A stretch of DNA of 64,000 nucleotides from Diplonema japonicum (GCA_964019335.1 OZ025747.1:62001-126000), one strand, 5' to 3'; numbered from the stretch's first letter, positions 42,701 to 53,458 are shown. Program-made: numbers and translations. The notes: generated by a model from the letters alone, not told the origin.

Positions 42701-44230
42701 TTTTATTTCACGACACTCTGAAATTACTTCACGAACGAGGGGTGGCAAGGGTTACACCAAGGGTTACAAGAATTACATGGGGTTACAATACAAGCCTTTT
42801 TTTTCTTCTTTTTCTTTTTTGACTAGGAGCTGTCGCTGTCAGGGTTGCAGGCAGGAGTCTGTACTTCCGGGGGCCTGGGTGCGGTTACTGAGCATGTGCT
42901 ACTGATGTTTATAATGACTCCGGGTGCGATGTTTTGGATGTTATACGTGGCACCTTCGGAGGCAAACGTAGTGGGTTGAGCATTGGTAATTGTTGGGCAT
43001 GTGTTGTCGGTAGCTGTTCGCGATGGTCTTCACAAGCAGCTTTGATCTGTTTATATAGCTTTCTGCGATAGAAATCGATTTCCAACCATAGAACTTCATG
43101 AGTTCTACAGCTGATGCCCCATTTTCAACGGCTGCTGTTGCTGAAGACCTTCGCAGACTGTGCGAGGTGTATGTGCTTGGGTTTGGCTTCTTCAAGATTT
43201 CGGCTACTTTTTTAGTCACTTCCCGAACAGTGTTTATCCCTACCCTCTGACGCACGTATCCTTTACCATTTTGGTGGGATTTGTGCCGCAGATACTCTTC
43301 TGCCTCAGCAGGCAGGCGGCCACAGTACTCGTTGAAGGCGTCTTGAGCTGGTTCCTGGGGTATGAAAAGAAGGCTTAGTTCACCGTGTAGAACCCCTTTG
43401 CTTCAGGCGAGTAAATGGTATCCAGGTGCCGAGGTCGTCGTTTTTAATGTTCGTGAGGAGCAGGGAGTACAGTTCCTCAGAGCGCAGCCCACCGAAAAAA
43501 CCAGCAACAAAAAAAAGGCTTTGTATTGAACGAGATAGTTCAAGGGAATGGATTTGTGTTCTTTCAGGGCAAGGAGGGCATCGACATCCTCATTGTTAAA
43601 GATGTTTGCCTTCTTTACAGGCTTCTGGCGTTGTTCTTCAGCTCTTTTGATTAACCTTTTTAGGTCATCAAACTCGTCCTCGCTTGTCTTGTACTTCGCG
43701 ATGTGGACTGCCTTCAACATGCTGAAGTAGGTCCACAGAGAAGAGGGACTGATTTCCTCCCTCAACTTTTTCACGTACTTCTCTATATGAAGGACAGTTA
43801 GAGCCTTCACCCCTGACTTCTCCACCAACTCGGACCAGGCCTTCTCGTACCTGGCGCGGCTCTTCACAGGCAGTCTTTCCTGCCAGTCGCGCCTCTCTTT
43901 CTGCTGCTTTGGCATTTGAAACCTAGAGAGTGAAAAATTAGGCATAAAAGTGGGCAAATTGGGAGGAAAAAGTAGTCCAACTTGGAACTGAGCCGAGGCA
44001 AAAGTTGGCCAATTGAGCTGAACCTGGGGGGAAATTGACAAACTGAGAGGAAAAAGTAGCCCCACTGGGAACCGAACCGAGGCAAAAATTGGCCTACCGA
44101 GGCATATTTAACGGAAACCCCCTATTACTTCACGGAAAACAGGCCATTATTTCACCGTGAAGTAATGCGATTTATCGTAAAGTAATGGGCCCCCTAGTGC
44201 GTGAAGTAATTTCTGAAGAGTGAAATAAAA
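42701..44230 (-). mobile_element. Tyrosine-recombinase element with terminal inverted repeats
   Basis: The left end TTTTATTTCAC...GAAATTACTTCACG (42701-42740) is matched in inverse orientation by 44191-44230, over about 40 bp with a small gap. Between them, on the minus strand, lies one tyrosine recombinase gene (42941-43915). The right subterminal region (44110-44210) carries four ATTACTTCAC motifs in both orientations, one pair forming a palindrome at 44146-44168. Direct repeats of about 60 bp (GAGGAAAAAGTAG...CCGAGGCAAAA) lie at 43960-44105. Size is about 1.53 kb. It is inserted about 170 bp upstream of the K+ channel start codon. Confidence 0.7.
42941..43915 (-). pseudogene. Tyrosine recombinase with two compensating frameshifts
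   Basis: On the minus strand, from MPKQQKERRDWQERL to a stop at 42941. The N-terminal part resembles a SAM-like core-binding domain (SLWTYFSMLKAVH). Box I appears as GGLRSEELYSLLL, box II as HSLRRSSAT (H-x-x-R), the Trp as YGWKS, and the nucleophile Tyr as ESYINRS, so the full R-HxxR-W-Y set can be read. Box I lies in a frame shifted from both flanking parts: the frame changes at the A8 run (43509-43516) and back near 43393-43400. The outer parts share one frame. Either the gene is decaying, or homopolymer lengths were misread; translation would otherwise be broken. Confidence 0.75.
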
Positions 44231-44397
44231 AAAAAAAAAAAAAAAAAAAACGTAGGAGGGGCACAATAAATAGGGGTGGTAAAAAAAAAACTCACGCTGG
44301 GGGAGTATTGTAAGAAACGCAGGGCGGTTCGTTGGCACTGGGGCCGAGGGCCATAAGCGGGGCATTGAAGGGGCCTAATTCAAAGTCGAATGCTTCC

Positions 44398-46929
44398 ATG
44401 GAGGAGCCAACCCTGGCAGACCTCAAACATGAGATGCAAGATCTCAAAAAGATGATGCGCGGCATGAAGCTGCAGCTGGAGGACCAGCAAAACACGCGAC
44501 AGTCGAGAAGGAGCACCCTCAGGGGGAAGTTCATGCCGTTCGGGGCCATCGAAGAAAAACCGGAAAAATTAAGCCAATCTGACTCCACAATGTACGTTCC
44601 ATCAGCGGTTGAATTGCAAGAAAAACGGACGAGCCTCACATCATGGCGCACCACCGCCTCAGTTCTCAAGGCTGTTAGCAAATTGAAAAGCAACAACCGA
44701 GTTTCATTGGAGCCAAAAGCTCACGTGCAACAACAACCTGCTGTATTTCCAACCACCCAACCTGTCAACAATATTGAAAAAACAACTCACGGCGCAGGTG
44801 TTGGTAAGAAGTCCGTTGTGCAGCTCCCACCAACAAAATTAACCAAGAAAAAGATCAGAGCATCTGTTCAGACAACGCTCGTCCCGAGGAACAACCCTCT
44901 GAAATCCAACAAGGAACGTGGTTGGAGCAAATCCCTCTGCGGTAGAGAGGAAGACGTCATGATCCCAAACGGAACGGCGAAAATTGTAATCGACATCTTT
45001 GTTCTCGTCGCACTCCTTATAGAATTCGTCTGCGTCTTGTGGATCTGGGCGGCCTCCCTCGAAGATTTCGAAATCTGGTACATTTTCGTCGCGCTGTGGT
45101 CATCTATGGTAAACTTCATCTGGATCCTCACCAATTTTCGAACCGCTTTTATACAAGGTTTCACGCTAACCGACAACCCTGCTCACATTCAACTCCACTA
45201 TTTAAGAGGTTGGTTTGCGTTCGATCTGATCCTCTCCATACCGTGGGATATAATTGCATCGACCTTCGCATCCACACTGGCGGTTAAAATCTGCGCGGGG
45301 ATACGGGTTTTCAGGCTTTGTAGAGAACGGGGCTTGATGCAGAAGCTGAACCCTGTGGAGGACCCTCCCAACTGGCAGCAAGCGATCCGTGTTACTTTTT
45401 GGTTTTCAATCTCGCTTCACATTGCTACCTGTTCGTGGGTTTACATAGCAACGCACACCGATCAGGGCTTTGAGTCAAAAGAGGCGTTGGAACAAAACCG
45501 GGTTGCCCAGTATGTCGCAGCACTGTACTGGACCTGCGCTACTATATCCTCAACGGGTTATGGGGATATTTCGGCGACAAGCACGGGATCTAGAATTCTG
45601 GCGAATCTTTGGATTTGGGGAGGTGTTGGAATAACAGTTTGGATCGGGGCAAAAGTAACCCAGTGGATGGTCGTGGTGGACCCTTACGCCCTGGCAGAGC
45701 TCAAAAAAAGACGGCAATTGTACTCCTTAATGACAAAAAACAGAATACCGTGGAAAGTCCAGAAATCAGCATTTGCGATATACCCGGTGGTGCTGGAGAC
45801 ATCCAGCCATGATTACAACACAATCATTGATGAACTTCCACGGTTTCTACAAGACCAGATTCGTCTGCATGTTAAGATAAAACTGATCGATTCTGTTCCC
45901 ATCTTCAGAGGGATATCTGAAGAGTGCCAGGCAGCGCTGGCACAGGTTATGCTTCAGGAGTTCTTCCCGGTGGACGAAAATGTCATAGAATACGGCGATC
46001 AAGGCATGGAAATGTTTTTTGTGGAACACGGGATAGTTGAAATCTACACCATCAACCCAGACGGTGAGGAGGTGTGGATGGCCAACCTCAAAGGCGGATC
46101 GTTTTTCGGAGAAATCGCATTGATGTCCGAAGACTGCAGGCGTACTGCTACCGTCCGCGCAGTCACAAGCTGCACAATTTACACATTGACAAAACAAAAT
46201 TTCACTCTAATTGCATCGGTGTATCCTGATCTGAAGGCGAAGATGGAGGAGGAGGCGATAAAGCGCCTAGCGGACATCAAGAAAAATCTTCAAATGCTTG
46301 AAAGAATTCGCATGCTGGCGAAGATGCACCAGCTCCGGCCGAATTCCGACGACAGCAAGGCGAAGGAAAGATGGAAACGAGTCGTCTTAGAGGTCCTCGT
46401 CAACAAGAAAAAAGCGATTGGAACCACCGACACCAGCGACGAGAACACCAACAACAACAACAACAACAAACCTGAGGAGGATCTGAAACCAGGGGTGATT
46501 ATTGACTCTTCTTCTTCAGACGATGCTGGGAGTACCTACACTGACAGCAGTTGTTGTAACAATAAACTGGGCATTTTCCCTATGAGGGAGGTTACAATGA
46601 AGAGCCCGGTGCTGCAGCCGCGAATCGGTACATTTTCCGAACCGCTTTCGTTCTTGCCCGTGGGGCGGTCCAACAGCTTTTGCAGCAATTTGAGCGATGA
46701 CAATTTGGTAACGTGGGGGAGAAAAAAAAAAAAAGAAAAAAAAAAGGGCCGTAAGAATCCGACGATCATTTGTGGCCACAATCCCCTCTTGGCACCTGGT
46801 GCTGCAGGTGATTACCAGTCACACGCTTCTTCAGAAGTAAGGTATTTTTCAGGAAGGGGTGATAAAGGGGGGGGGGAAAATAAAAATTTAGCGATGATGA
46901 CTGTAAAGCTCGCAGAGAGGCGCCTATGA
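44398..46929 (+). CDS. Voltage-gated K+ channel with cyclic-nucleotide-binding domain
   Basis: 843 aa from ATG at 44398; an open extension upstream lacks an ATG. The N-terminus (1-195) is polar with an early coiled coil. Six membrane segments follow from about residue 195 to 420, with a modest S4 (KICAGIRVFRLCRER) and the pore motif SSTGYGD at about 384-390, indicating K+ selectivity. A C-linker leads to a cyclic-nucleotide-binding domain at about 500-615 with the phosphate cassette GEIALMSEDCRRTATVRA. Overall the layout is that of EAG/HCN/CNG-type channels. The last 80 residues include Lys-rich stretches from A-runs, where one or two small introns (for example from 46710) may be unrecognised. 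Confidence 0.88.
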   Translation: MEEPTLADLKHEMQDLKKMMRGMKLQLEDQQNTRQSRRSTLRGKFMPFGAIEEKPEKLSQSDSTMYVPSAVELQEKRTSLTSWRTTASVLKAVSKLKSNNRVSLEPKAHVQQQPAVFPTTQPVNNIEKTTHGAGVGKKSVVQLPPTKLTKKKIRASVQTTLVPRNNPLKSNKERGWSKSLCGREEDVMIPNGTAKIVIDIFVLVALLIEFVCVLWIWAASLEDFEIWYIFVALWSSMVNFIWILTNFRTAFIQGFTLTDNPAHIQLHYLRGWFAFDLILSIPWDIIASTFASTLAVKICAGIRVFRLCRERGLMQKLNPVEDPPNWQQAIRVTFWFSISLHIATCSWVYIATHTDQGFESKEALEQNRVAQYVAALYWTCATISSTGYGDISATSTGSRILANLWIWGGVGITVWIGAKVTQWMVVVDPYALAELKKRRQLYSLMTKNRIPWKVQKSAFAIYPVVLETSSHDYNTIIDELPRFLQDQIRLHVKIKLIDSVPIFRGISEECQAALAQVMLQEFFPVDENVIEYGDQGMEMFFVEHGIVEIYTINPDGEEVWMANLKGGSFFGEIALMSEDCRRTATVRAVTSCTIYTLTKQNFTLIASVYPDLKAKMEEEAIKRLADIKKNLQMLERIRMLAKMHQLRPNSDDSKAKERWKRVVLEVLVNKKKAIGTTDTSDENTNNNNNNKPEEDLKPGVIIDSSSSDDAGSTYTDSSCCNNKLGIFPMREVTMKSPVLQPRIGTFSEPLSFLPVGRSNSFCSNLSDDNLVTWGRKKKKEKKKGRKNPTIICGHNPLLAPGAAGDYQSHASSEVRYFSGRGDKGGGENKNLAMMTVKLAERRL

Positions 46930-47781
46930 GCGACGACTTCAGCGCGTGTTAAAAAAAAAAGAAAAAAAAAAAAAGAAAAGACGAGATATTTGACACATTT
47001 CCATGTGTTGATCCGGTTTTTTTTTTTGTTTTTTGTTTTGCCCCCTTCCCTTTAACCATACACGAATAGGTATGGGAAACAGGTAAGAAAGAAAAAAAAA
47101 AAAAGAACAGTGACATGAAGTCCTCATGATTTAAACAAAGTACTGTTTCTTTGTACTGACACTGTGATTCTTTTTCCCCCTCTTTTTTTTTATGTATTAC
47201 TCAACCCTCTGAAAAAAAAAAGAAAATGAGAAAAAGAAAAAAAAAAAGTTCCGTGTCCAAATGGTTTTTTTTTCTTTTTTTTTTTCTTTTTTCTTTTTTT
47301 TTCTCCTCTCTTTTTTCTTTCCAAAAAAAAAAAAGAAGAAATATATTTCCTTGGCGTAAACCCGTGTTTATGCCGTGATCCCTCTTTTTTTTTCAGGGGA
47401 AAAGACCCTTCCAGAAACCCTTGTATAAAAAAAACGGGGGGGGGGGAAAGAGAATCATGCTCGCTCTGCCTCCCTATTTTTTTTCTTTGGTGGGAAATAT
47501 AAGAAGTACATCAGATGTGTTGTTCGCTGTACCTCCTCGTCGGTCATCACCGGTAGCGCCAGAGTGGAAGAACGTGACGAACAGGCAGCAAACTCCTCCC
47601 CCCCTGCACGCATTAAGGACACGACACGGAACGCAGAAGAAGCCACAACTCGGCCGAGGAGCGCCCCCTATATTCTTCTCTGAACACTTAACGCCCCATT
47701 TCTTCTTCATTCCCCCCCCCCCTTCTTTTTTTCCTGACAGCAAAAAAAAAAAGGGGGGCACACATACACATTAACCTAAAC
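46930..47781. other. Intergenic region with dispersed repeat copy
   Basis: T/A tracts with one copy of the dispersed repeat at 47488-47672. No gene is supported. Confidence 0.55.
47488..47672. repeat. Dispersed repeat, short copy
   Basis: Same orientation as 15734-15990. It shares the blocks TACATCAGATGTG, GGTCATCACCGGTAGCG, GGCAGCAAACT, GCATTAAGGACACGAC and CGGCCGAGG (TAGGCCGAGG in the other copy), but lacks two internal segments. No conserved coding frame. Confidence 0.75.
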
Positions 47782-48096
47782 ATGGCCAACACTGAGGGAT
47801 TCTCGAGCCTTGTTCTAGTCAGGAGCGTCCTCACCGTCAGCAAACGAAAGTATGCCACTGTCGAAGCAGCGAAGGATCGAGCCATGAAATGGCTAGCAAC
47901 GCAGCTTAACCTAGAGAAGGAGGTGGTCCAGCGAATGCAGTCCAAGATGGAACGGTCTCTTGACCACTTTTATGCAGATGTGAATGCCGAATATGACCTG
48001 GGGTTGGAGGTATGCCTTCATCAAATATTTATTTTTTTTTCTCAGCTTGACGAAGAGCCGCCTTTTGATCTGAGGTGCTCTCGCCTGTTCTGTTGA
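47782..48096 (+). CDS. Small hypothetical protein, two exons
   Basis: Exons 47782-48009 and 48046-48096 give 92 aa. The 36-bp intron starts GTATGC and ends CTCAG; it keeps frame, so it is also readable through, but its translation (poly-Phe) is unlikely. The protein starts MANTEGFSSLVLVRSVLTVSKRK, is helical and charged in the middle (LNLEKEVVQRMQSKMERSL) and ends SRLFC. No family recognised. Confidence 0.6.
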   Translation: MANTEGFSSLVLVRSVLTVSKRKYATVEAAKDRAMKWLATQLNLEKEVVQRMQSKMERSLDHFYADVNAEYDLGLEVCLHQIFIFFSQLDEEPPFDLRCSRLFC

Positions 48097-48902
48097 GAAA
48101 ATGGGGGTAAATTCTTTTTTTTTTTTTTATAGGGGTGATAGTGCTTTCTTTTGTACACTTTAAGTGTTCCCCCTCCCCATTAACTCAATTTGTATTTAAT
48201 CTGGCATGTTTGCAATTAAGGTATCTGGGGCATTTTTTTAAAAAAAAAAGGGGGGGGAAAGCAAGAAAAACTACAAACGAAACCAAATTAAATTTTCCCG
48301 TCATTCAAGCCAATGAATTTCATTTTCCACCATCCACGGAAACTCAATTTCATATTAACTATCTCGAGGCAAAAGAAAGAAATAAATCAAAGAAGGCTGT
48401 GGTAAGTAGTGATGAAGGATATTTTCTTACATGGTGGACAAAAAATTCACTTTGAGCACCGTTTTGGTGGATATGAAATTGCAGTTTCCTTGAAGAATAG
48501 AGAAATATTCTTCGAGTTACCGTGGACAAAGGGTAAAAAAAAAAACAGTTTGTAGTTTTTTTCAAAGAAAAAAAAATGGGGTTGCACCAGTGATCTTTTT
48601 CTCAGTGCCGCATTTTTGGACTTAATGAAACCGGAAACCCCTTTCGTTTGCGAAAAAAAAAAAAGAAAAATCTGAATATCCGAACTTTTTTGTTTGTACC
48701 AAATTAATTTCGTGTTTTTTTTAAAAAAAGAATTTAAAAAAATTAGTTTTCTAGGGCCTCCGTAGACCGGTCAAAGAACCAAAATAAAATATAAAAAAAA
48801 AAAAAAAAAAAAAAGTAAAGATTTCTGAACATTTTCCGCTCTATATAAGTCCAAATTCCGTTTTGTATTTTGCCTCAGGGGAGGGTGCTGTACTGCAGCA
48901 AA

Positions 48903-48945
<43 letters not shown>

Positions 48946-49554
48946 GATTAGAATCGGGTTTGCGGGTTGTACCGTTGACCACATAGCAGTTTGGGGGTAA
49001 TTAAAAACAAAAAGGGGAAAACACAAGAAACTAACGAGTGAAGGCGTCCCCTCCATTTTTTGTTTCCTGTTGTGTTACTGTAAATTAAAAAAAAGCGGGG
49101 GGTGGGGTACTTTAAATCTGGGGGGGGGGGGAAGCATAATTTTTTTCTCGGACTGGGTAAAAATAATCTCTTCCCGAGTTGAAATTAAGAGGTAGTATTT
49201 CTCTCCCCCCCCCCCCCCCCGCCCCTCCCTTCCCCCTATCTTGTGAAACCCCCTTCTAATTCATTTTTATTTTATTTTTCAGTGAACTTTTTTTGGTGTA
49301 CTTGTATTCCACCACTGAATACATACCCTTTTTCTTTTGAAAATAAATCAACTAATTTAAAAGAAAAAACCCCCTATATAAATGTGATCAAAAAGTCTTT
49401 TCTTCTTTTTTTTTTTTTTTTTTTTGCCCCACCGTAGTCGGGACAAGGAAAAAAAGGCCCGTAAAGGTTGCCTCTCACCATGAAGAAGAGCTTTCTCGTC
49501 AGTAAGAAAAAACTTTTTTCTTTTTTATGACTATATGTCTTTGTTGTTCGCACG

Positions 49555-49589
<35 letters not shown>

Positions 49590-49803
49590 TTTTTCAAAAA
49601 GCTGCGAAAGTTCCCAATCGCCTGGGATTTAAATTAGTTGATTTTACAATAAGAGAAATTATTTTAAAAAAAAAAAAAAAAAAAAACAAGGGAAAATAAA
49701 AAAAAAAAAAAAATTAAGCTGTGCAGGGCGCCACCAACACTGGCCCGCCTTTTAATCCCTTGCGTCCGATGGTTACACAATAGCAATAGCAAGAGCAAGA
49801 CGT
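48097..49803. other. 1.7-kb region without a supported gene
   Basis: A/T-rich, with an imperfect inverted pair GGAAACTCAATTTCATAT (48340-48357) and its inverse at about 48470-48490, the segment GTTACCGTGGACAAAGGGT at 48518 (also near 9461), and the inverted copy of the kinesin-intron repeat at 49521-49612. A 45-bp T run is at 48905-48944. Confidence 0.55.
49521..49612 (-). repeat. Inverted copy of the kinesin-intron repeat
   Basis: Reverse complement of 21072-21137, with a longer homopolymer (about 28 A) where the other copy has a short T run. Lies about 190 bp upstream of the casein kinase start. Confidence 0.85.
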
Positions 49804-50226
49804 ATGGTAGGTCAAGATGATTCCAGCCTTGTCAGCAGTCTCAGCTATGCTGCGTTGAGCAAGAGTGGTTTACAGTCCCACCTCTCTTCAAGCTCATGTT
49901 CTGGGGTCTTTGCGGGAGATGGAAGGTTCCAACTGTGCGCGAAAGTAGGATCAGGAGCATTCGGTCAAGTGTACCAAGCCGTCGACCTGGTCACATCGCG
50001 GGAGCTTGCCGTAAAGCTGGTGAAGAACAACAACACGTTAGTCAACGAGTACAAAGCGTACTGCGACATAGGGGAATTCCCCGGGATTCCAAATGTGACT
50101 TATAAAGGCGAAGAAGGACAGTTTGAAGTCCTCGCCATGGAACTGCTCGGCCCCAACCTGCAACATCTGTACGAGTACTGTTGCCAGCAATTCTCATTAA
50201 AAACACTGTTGATGCTGGGTATGGCG

Positions 50227-50259
<33 letters not shown>

Positions 50260-50823
50260 CCAGGTGAGCAGATCCTCCATATTTTGCAGCATGTCCATTC
50301 AATGGGTTACATCCACAGAGACATAAAACCCGAGAATTTTGCGATGGGTTTGGGGCAGAAAGGGAACTATGTCTACCTGATAGACTACGGTATTGCCAAA
50401 CGATACAGAGACCTAAGGGGCCTGCACATCCCTTTCATACAAGACAAAGCGTTCATCGGGACCACAAGGTACGCCTCTATAGGCACGCACTTGGGGTATG
50501 AACAATCGAGGAAGGACGACTTGGAGTCCTTGTGCTACATCATGGGGCATTTAAGCGGTTCGCTCCCGTGGCAGGGCATCAAGGCCCGGAACAAGATTGA
50601 GAAGAGAGAGGCCGTTCTCGTATTGAAGAAGGAGTACCCTGATTCGAGCTGCCCCTCTTGCTTCTCGGCTATCTTGAAACACGCGCAAGATCTTCTACAC
50701 AACGAGGACCCCGACTACACCTACATGCTAGGCGTTTTGAAGGACACGTTTGTTTCGCAAGGCTACACCAAAGACTTCGCCTTCGATTGGTTTGATCATG
50801 TTGATCGTTATCGGGGCGGTTGA
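49804..50823 (+). CDS. Casein kinase 1 family Ser/Thr kinase
   Basis: Exons 49804-50218 and 50264-50823 give 324 aa. The 45-bp intron starts GTATGG and ends CCAG; it splits a Gly codon. Kinase elements in order: Gly loop VGSGAFGQVY (about 44-53), LAVKLV with the ATP-binding Lys (about 70), MELLGPNL typical of CK1, catalytic YIHRDIKPENF, the metal-binding loop as DYGIAKRY (CK1 often has DFG or DYG), and the CK1-specific RYASIGTHLGYEQSRKDDLE. Only a short tail follows the kinase domain, so it is a minimal CK1. CK1 kinases phosphorylate acidic or primed sites in many cytosolic and nuclear pathways. Confidence 0.9.
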
Positions 50824-50973
50824 CGTGGGGGGGGGGGGGGGGGGGGGGGATCGAATTTCCATTTGAATTTCTGATTGTATTTTTTTTTTTTTCCAAAAAA
50901 AAAATCGACCAAAATTAGACCAAAAAAAGAAGGAGGGAAAGAAAGGGGAAAAAAAAAAAAAAAAAAAAAAAAA

Positions 50974-52167
50974 ATGGCATGCATCGTGGGTGACGAGACG
51001 GGTCTGGTCAAGGTGGTGGACCTCACCAAGGCAACCATCCCGAAGGTGTCGTACCAGGTCGGGTGTCAAGACAGAGACGACGGTGTGATGGGCATTGTAC
51101 CAGGCCGTCACGAAGGCGAGTATTTTGTCAGCCACCTTGGAGGGAAAGTAACAGTGATGCGAGGCGGTCAAGAGGGAAGGGGTCCTATCGACGCTGTGGA
51201 CGTAGAAGGCACGCTCCTCCCCCCTGCCAGCCCTTCTGCCATCCACTTCGACAAGGCATCAAACTCCCTCATCACAGTCGACGACGAAGGAAACGTCCAA
51301 TCCGTTTCCGTCACCGAAACTAAAGACGGATCCTTAACACTAGACACAACCGCTGGGTTTGTAGTAACAGGACCGGTAACATGCGTCATATTTCACACAC
51401 ATGAAGACTGGGGTTTGGTCATAGGCGTGGGTGGACGGCAAAACGAGATATCAATGTACAAAATGTCAACCGGAGAACGGGTATGGGGCTGCAGGGAACT
51501 ACCGCACTGCTCGTTAGGGTTGAGACAAAAAGTTTTCCCCAGCGCAGCGTGTGTATTGGGCACCGGGGAACTGTTCGTCACCACCGGCTACAAACAGCTG
51601 AGAACATACGAATTGAAAGGAAAAGCCAGACGGCCCACAATCGACTGGACACCAGAATGGTTAGACGATGTCAGAATATTCTGCGTTCGAGCATACAAGG
51701 ACTCAGAGGCAATATTCGCTGACAACACGGGTTCTGTCTACAGGGTTTGCATGGTTAAAAAACAGCTTTTGATGAAGTACAGAGGCTGCTCTGGGACGGC
51801 ACGGGATGTCTCAATCCACCCTACCCTGCCGTTTGTCATATCTGCAGGCCTCCCACGGAAGGTTTACGTACACGACATCAACACCGGGAAGCTCGTTTCG
51901 ACATGCTACCTGAAGCAGCGTTTGAACACAGTGTTGTTCTGTCCCGCCGATCCCTTCACGGATAAATACACGCACTCTGAAGCGGAGCCGGGGAAGACGA
52001 CGGAGGATCCGTTGAACGAGCTTTGGATGGACCTGAAAGCTGCGAAGAAACGCAAAGACACGGGGAGCAAACCCGACGAAGAAGGCGAGAACGAAACCGA
52101 CAAACCGACGGCGGGGAAAAAAGCGAAAAAACGAAGGGTCGTCGTCGTGAAGAGGAAAATAAAATGA
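50974..52167 (+). CDS. NSA1/WDR74-like ribosome-biogenesis WD40 protein
   Basis: 397 aa from the ATG at 50974 directly behind a 23-bp A-run; the open frame upstream is poly-Lys. The N-terminal start ACIVGDETGLVKVVDL, the middle VIGVGGRQNEISMYKM, and DWTPEWLDDVRIFCVRAYKD...FADNTGSVYRV fit the WDR74/Nsa1 family, a seven-bladed beta-propeller of pre-60S ribosomal particles. The C-terminus is a basic nuclear-localisation-like tail (KKAKKRRVVVVKRKIK). Role in nucleolar large-subunit assembly is inferred from family. Confidence 0.75.
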   Translation: MACIVGDETGLVKVVDLTKATIPKVSYQVGCQDRDDGVMGIVPGRHEGEYFVSHLGGKVTVMRGGQEGRGPIDAVDVEGTLLPPASPSAIHFDKASNSLITVDDEGNVQSVSVTETKDGSLTLDTTAGFVVTGPVTCVIFHTHEDWGLVIGVGGRQNEISMYKMSTGERVWGCRELPHCSLGLRQKVFPSAACVLGTGELFVTTGYKQLRTYELKGKARRPTIDWTPEWLDDVRIFCVRAYKDSEAIFADNTGSVYRVCMVKKQLLMKYRGCSGTARDVSIHPTLPFVISAGLPRKVYVHDINTGKLVSTCYLKQRLNTVLFCPADPFTDKYTHSEAEPGKTTEDPLNELWMDLKAAKKRKDTGSKPDEEGENETDKPTAGKKAKKRRVVVVKRKIK

Positions 52168-52309
52168 TTATAAAAAAAAAAAAATAAAAAAAAAAGTACA
52201 ATATAAAAAAAAAAAAAAAAAAAAAATCATATGGTGGGGATAAGGTTTGATCACACAGTTTTACCCCCCCCCCCCCCCTCCCATAACATACAAAAAGTAC
52301 TAAGGGAAC

Positions 52310-53458
52310 ATGCTTGCTGTCAGTGCCAACTCAACATGGATCCAAGGAGATGCCGTATGCCTAGGGTGCGGGGTAGTGGCGGAACTGGTTGGAGCACCTA
52401 GAATACAAAGCGGTGCGCATGACATCTGCGACGCACCTTGCAAGCGTGTTATCGAAAAACTCTGCGTCCGCAACGACTTTTTGTCGGCCAGAGTGAAGGA
52501 GCTGCAGCAGCAAATGCGGTCTGGTCAATCTCTCGACGACGGTGCAGCTTCTAAAAACCCAACAACGACGCAATCCTACACATACACGGCACCTTCCGGT
52601 GCGGTACAAACCGCCCCGTTGAGAGTGCCTGTAAAATACCAAGACGGCACCACTCAAACACAAAAAATCGAGTTCACAAAGGGCACCAACGTCGTTGTAC
52701 GCGACCGTTCAACAGAACAGTGGCGAAAAGGAGTTGTAACAGACAGCAACGGTTCAGGCGGACGAGTCGTAGTCAGGGTACCGGGCATCGGCGAGCACAC
52801 CTGGGGCCACATCCAAATAGACGGCCACAATGAAACCCCACCACACCATAAGAACTCAACGGTGTCAAAACCAACTCAGTCGGAACCAGAAATCAAAAGC
52901 ACCACGAATAAAATATCCGGGCTTGACTTACTAACCTCAAGCGAACTAGCTGACATGGTAAAAACTGTTAGCGAGCTCAAGACGAAAGTCGATAAATTGC
53001 AAGCGGAGAACACCAGGCTCACCACCCAACTGAACACCGCCACGACAGACAAAACAAATCTCACGCAGAAGATCACCGCAGAACAGACGCGTAAGGAGAC
53101 ACTTGAGTATCTGAACAAGGTACAGTTGGAGGAGAACTCGCAGCTGTCGAGGAAGATCGCGGAGCTCGCTACGCTGAGAAGCGAGAAAACGCGTTTGGAA
53201 AACGACCTGTCTGCGTGTACAAAATCTTTCGAAGCGACGCTGTCCTCGGAGATCTCCGTGCAGCAAACGGTGGCCGCAATAACGGCCCGTGTGCAGAATT
53301 TGTTGCGGACGCAAGCACAGGTTTTACAAGCGAGGAAAATGGCTGCGGTGTCGTCACCGGACGAGTTCAAAAAATGGTTGCTGCAGTGCGACCCGCACTT
53401 GGCGCTGCTGAGCGAACACCCTTGCAAGTCGAAATTCAGGAAAATGCGAAATTTGTAA
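52310..53458 (+). CDS. Coiled-coil protein with SH3/tudor-like segment
   Basis: 382 aa, one exon. N-terminal cysteines (CLGCG, then CDAPC) near residues 18-47 might bind zinc. A segment at about 115-170 (KGTNVVVRDRSTEQWRKGVVTD...RVPGIGEHTWGHIQID) resembles a small beta-barrel of the SH3 or tudor type. From about 215 to 340 a coiled coil with many Leu, Lys, Glu and Gln follows. The last 40 residues (SPDEFKKWLLQCDPHLALLSEHPCKSKFRKM) are helical. No family recognised; a cytoskeletal adaptor is possible. Confidence 0.7.
   Translation: MLAVSANSTWIQGDAVCLGCGVVAELVGAPRIQSGAHDICDAPCKRVIEKLCVRNDFLSARVKELQQQMRSGQSLDDGAASKNPTTTQSYTYTAPSGAVQTAPLRVPVKYQDGTTQTQKIEFTKGTNVVVRDRSTEQWRKGVVTDSNGSGGRVVVRVPGIGEHTWGHIQIDGHNETPPHHKNSTVSKPTQSEPEIKSTTNKISGLDLLTSSELADMVKTVSELKTKVDKLQAENTRLTTQLNTATTDKTNLTQKITAEQTRKETLEYLNKVQLEENSQLSRKIAELATLRSEKTRLENDLSACTKSFEATLSSEISVQQTVAAITARVQNLLRTQAQVLQARKMAAVSSPDEFKKWLLQCDPHLALLSEHPCKSKFRKMRNL

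Noticed and set aside
44332-44397. Upstream start of the K+ channel
   Set aside because: The open extension begins with TTG rather than ATG; the first ATG in frame is at 44398.
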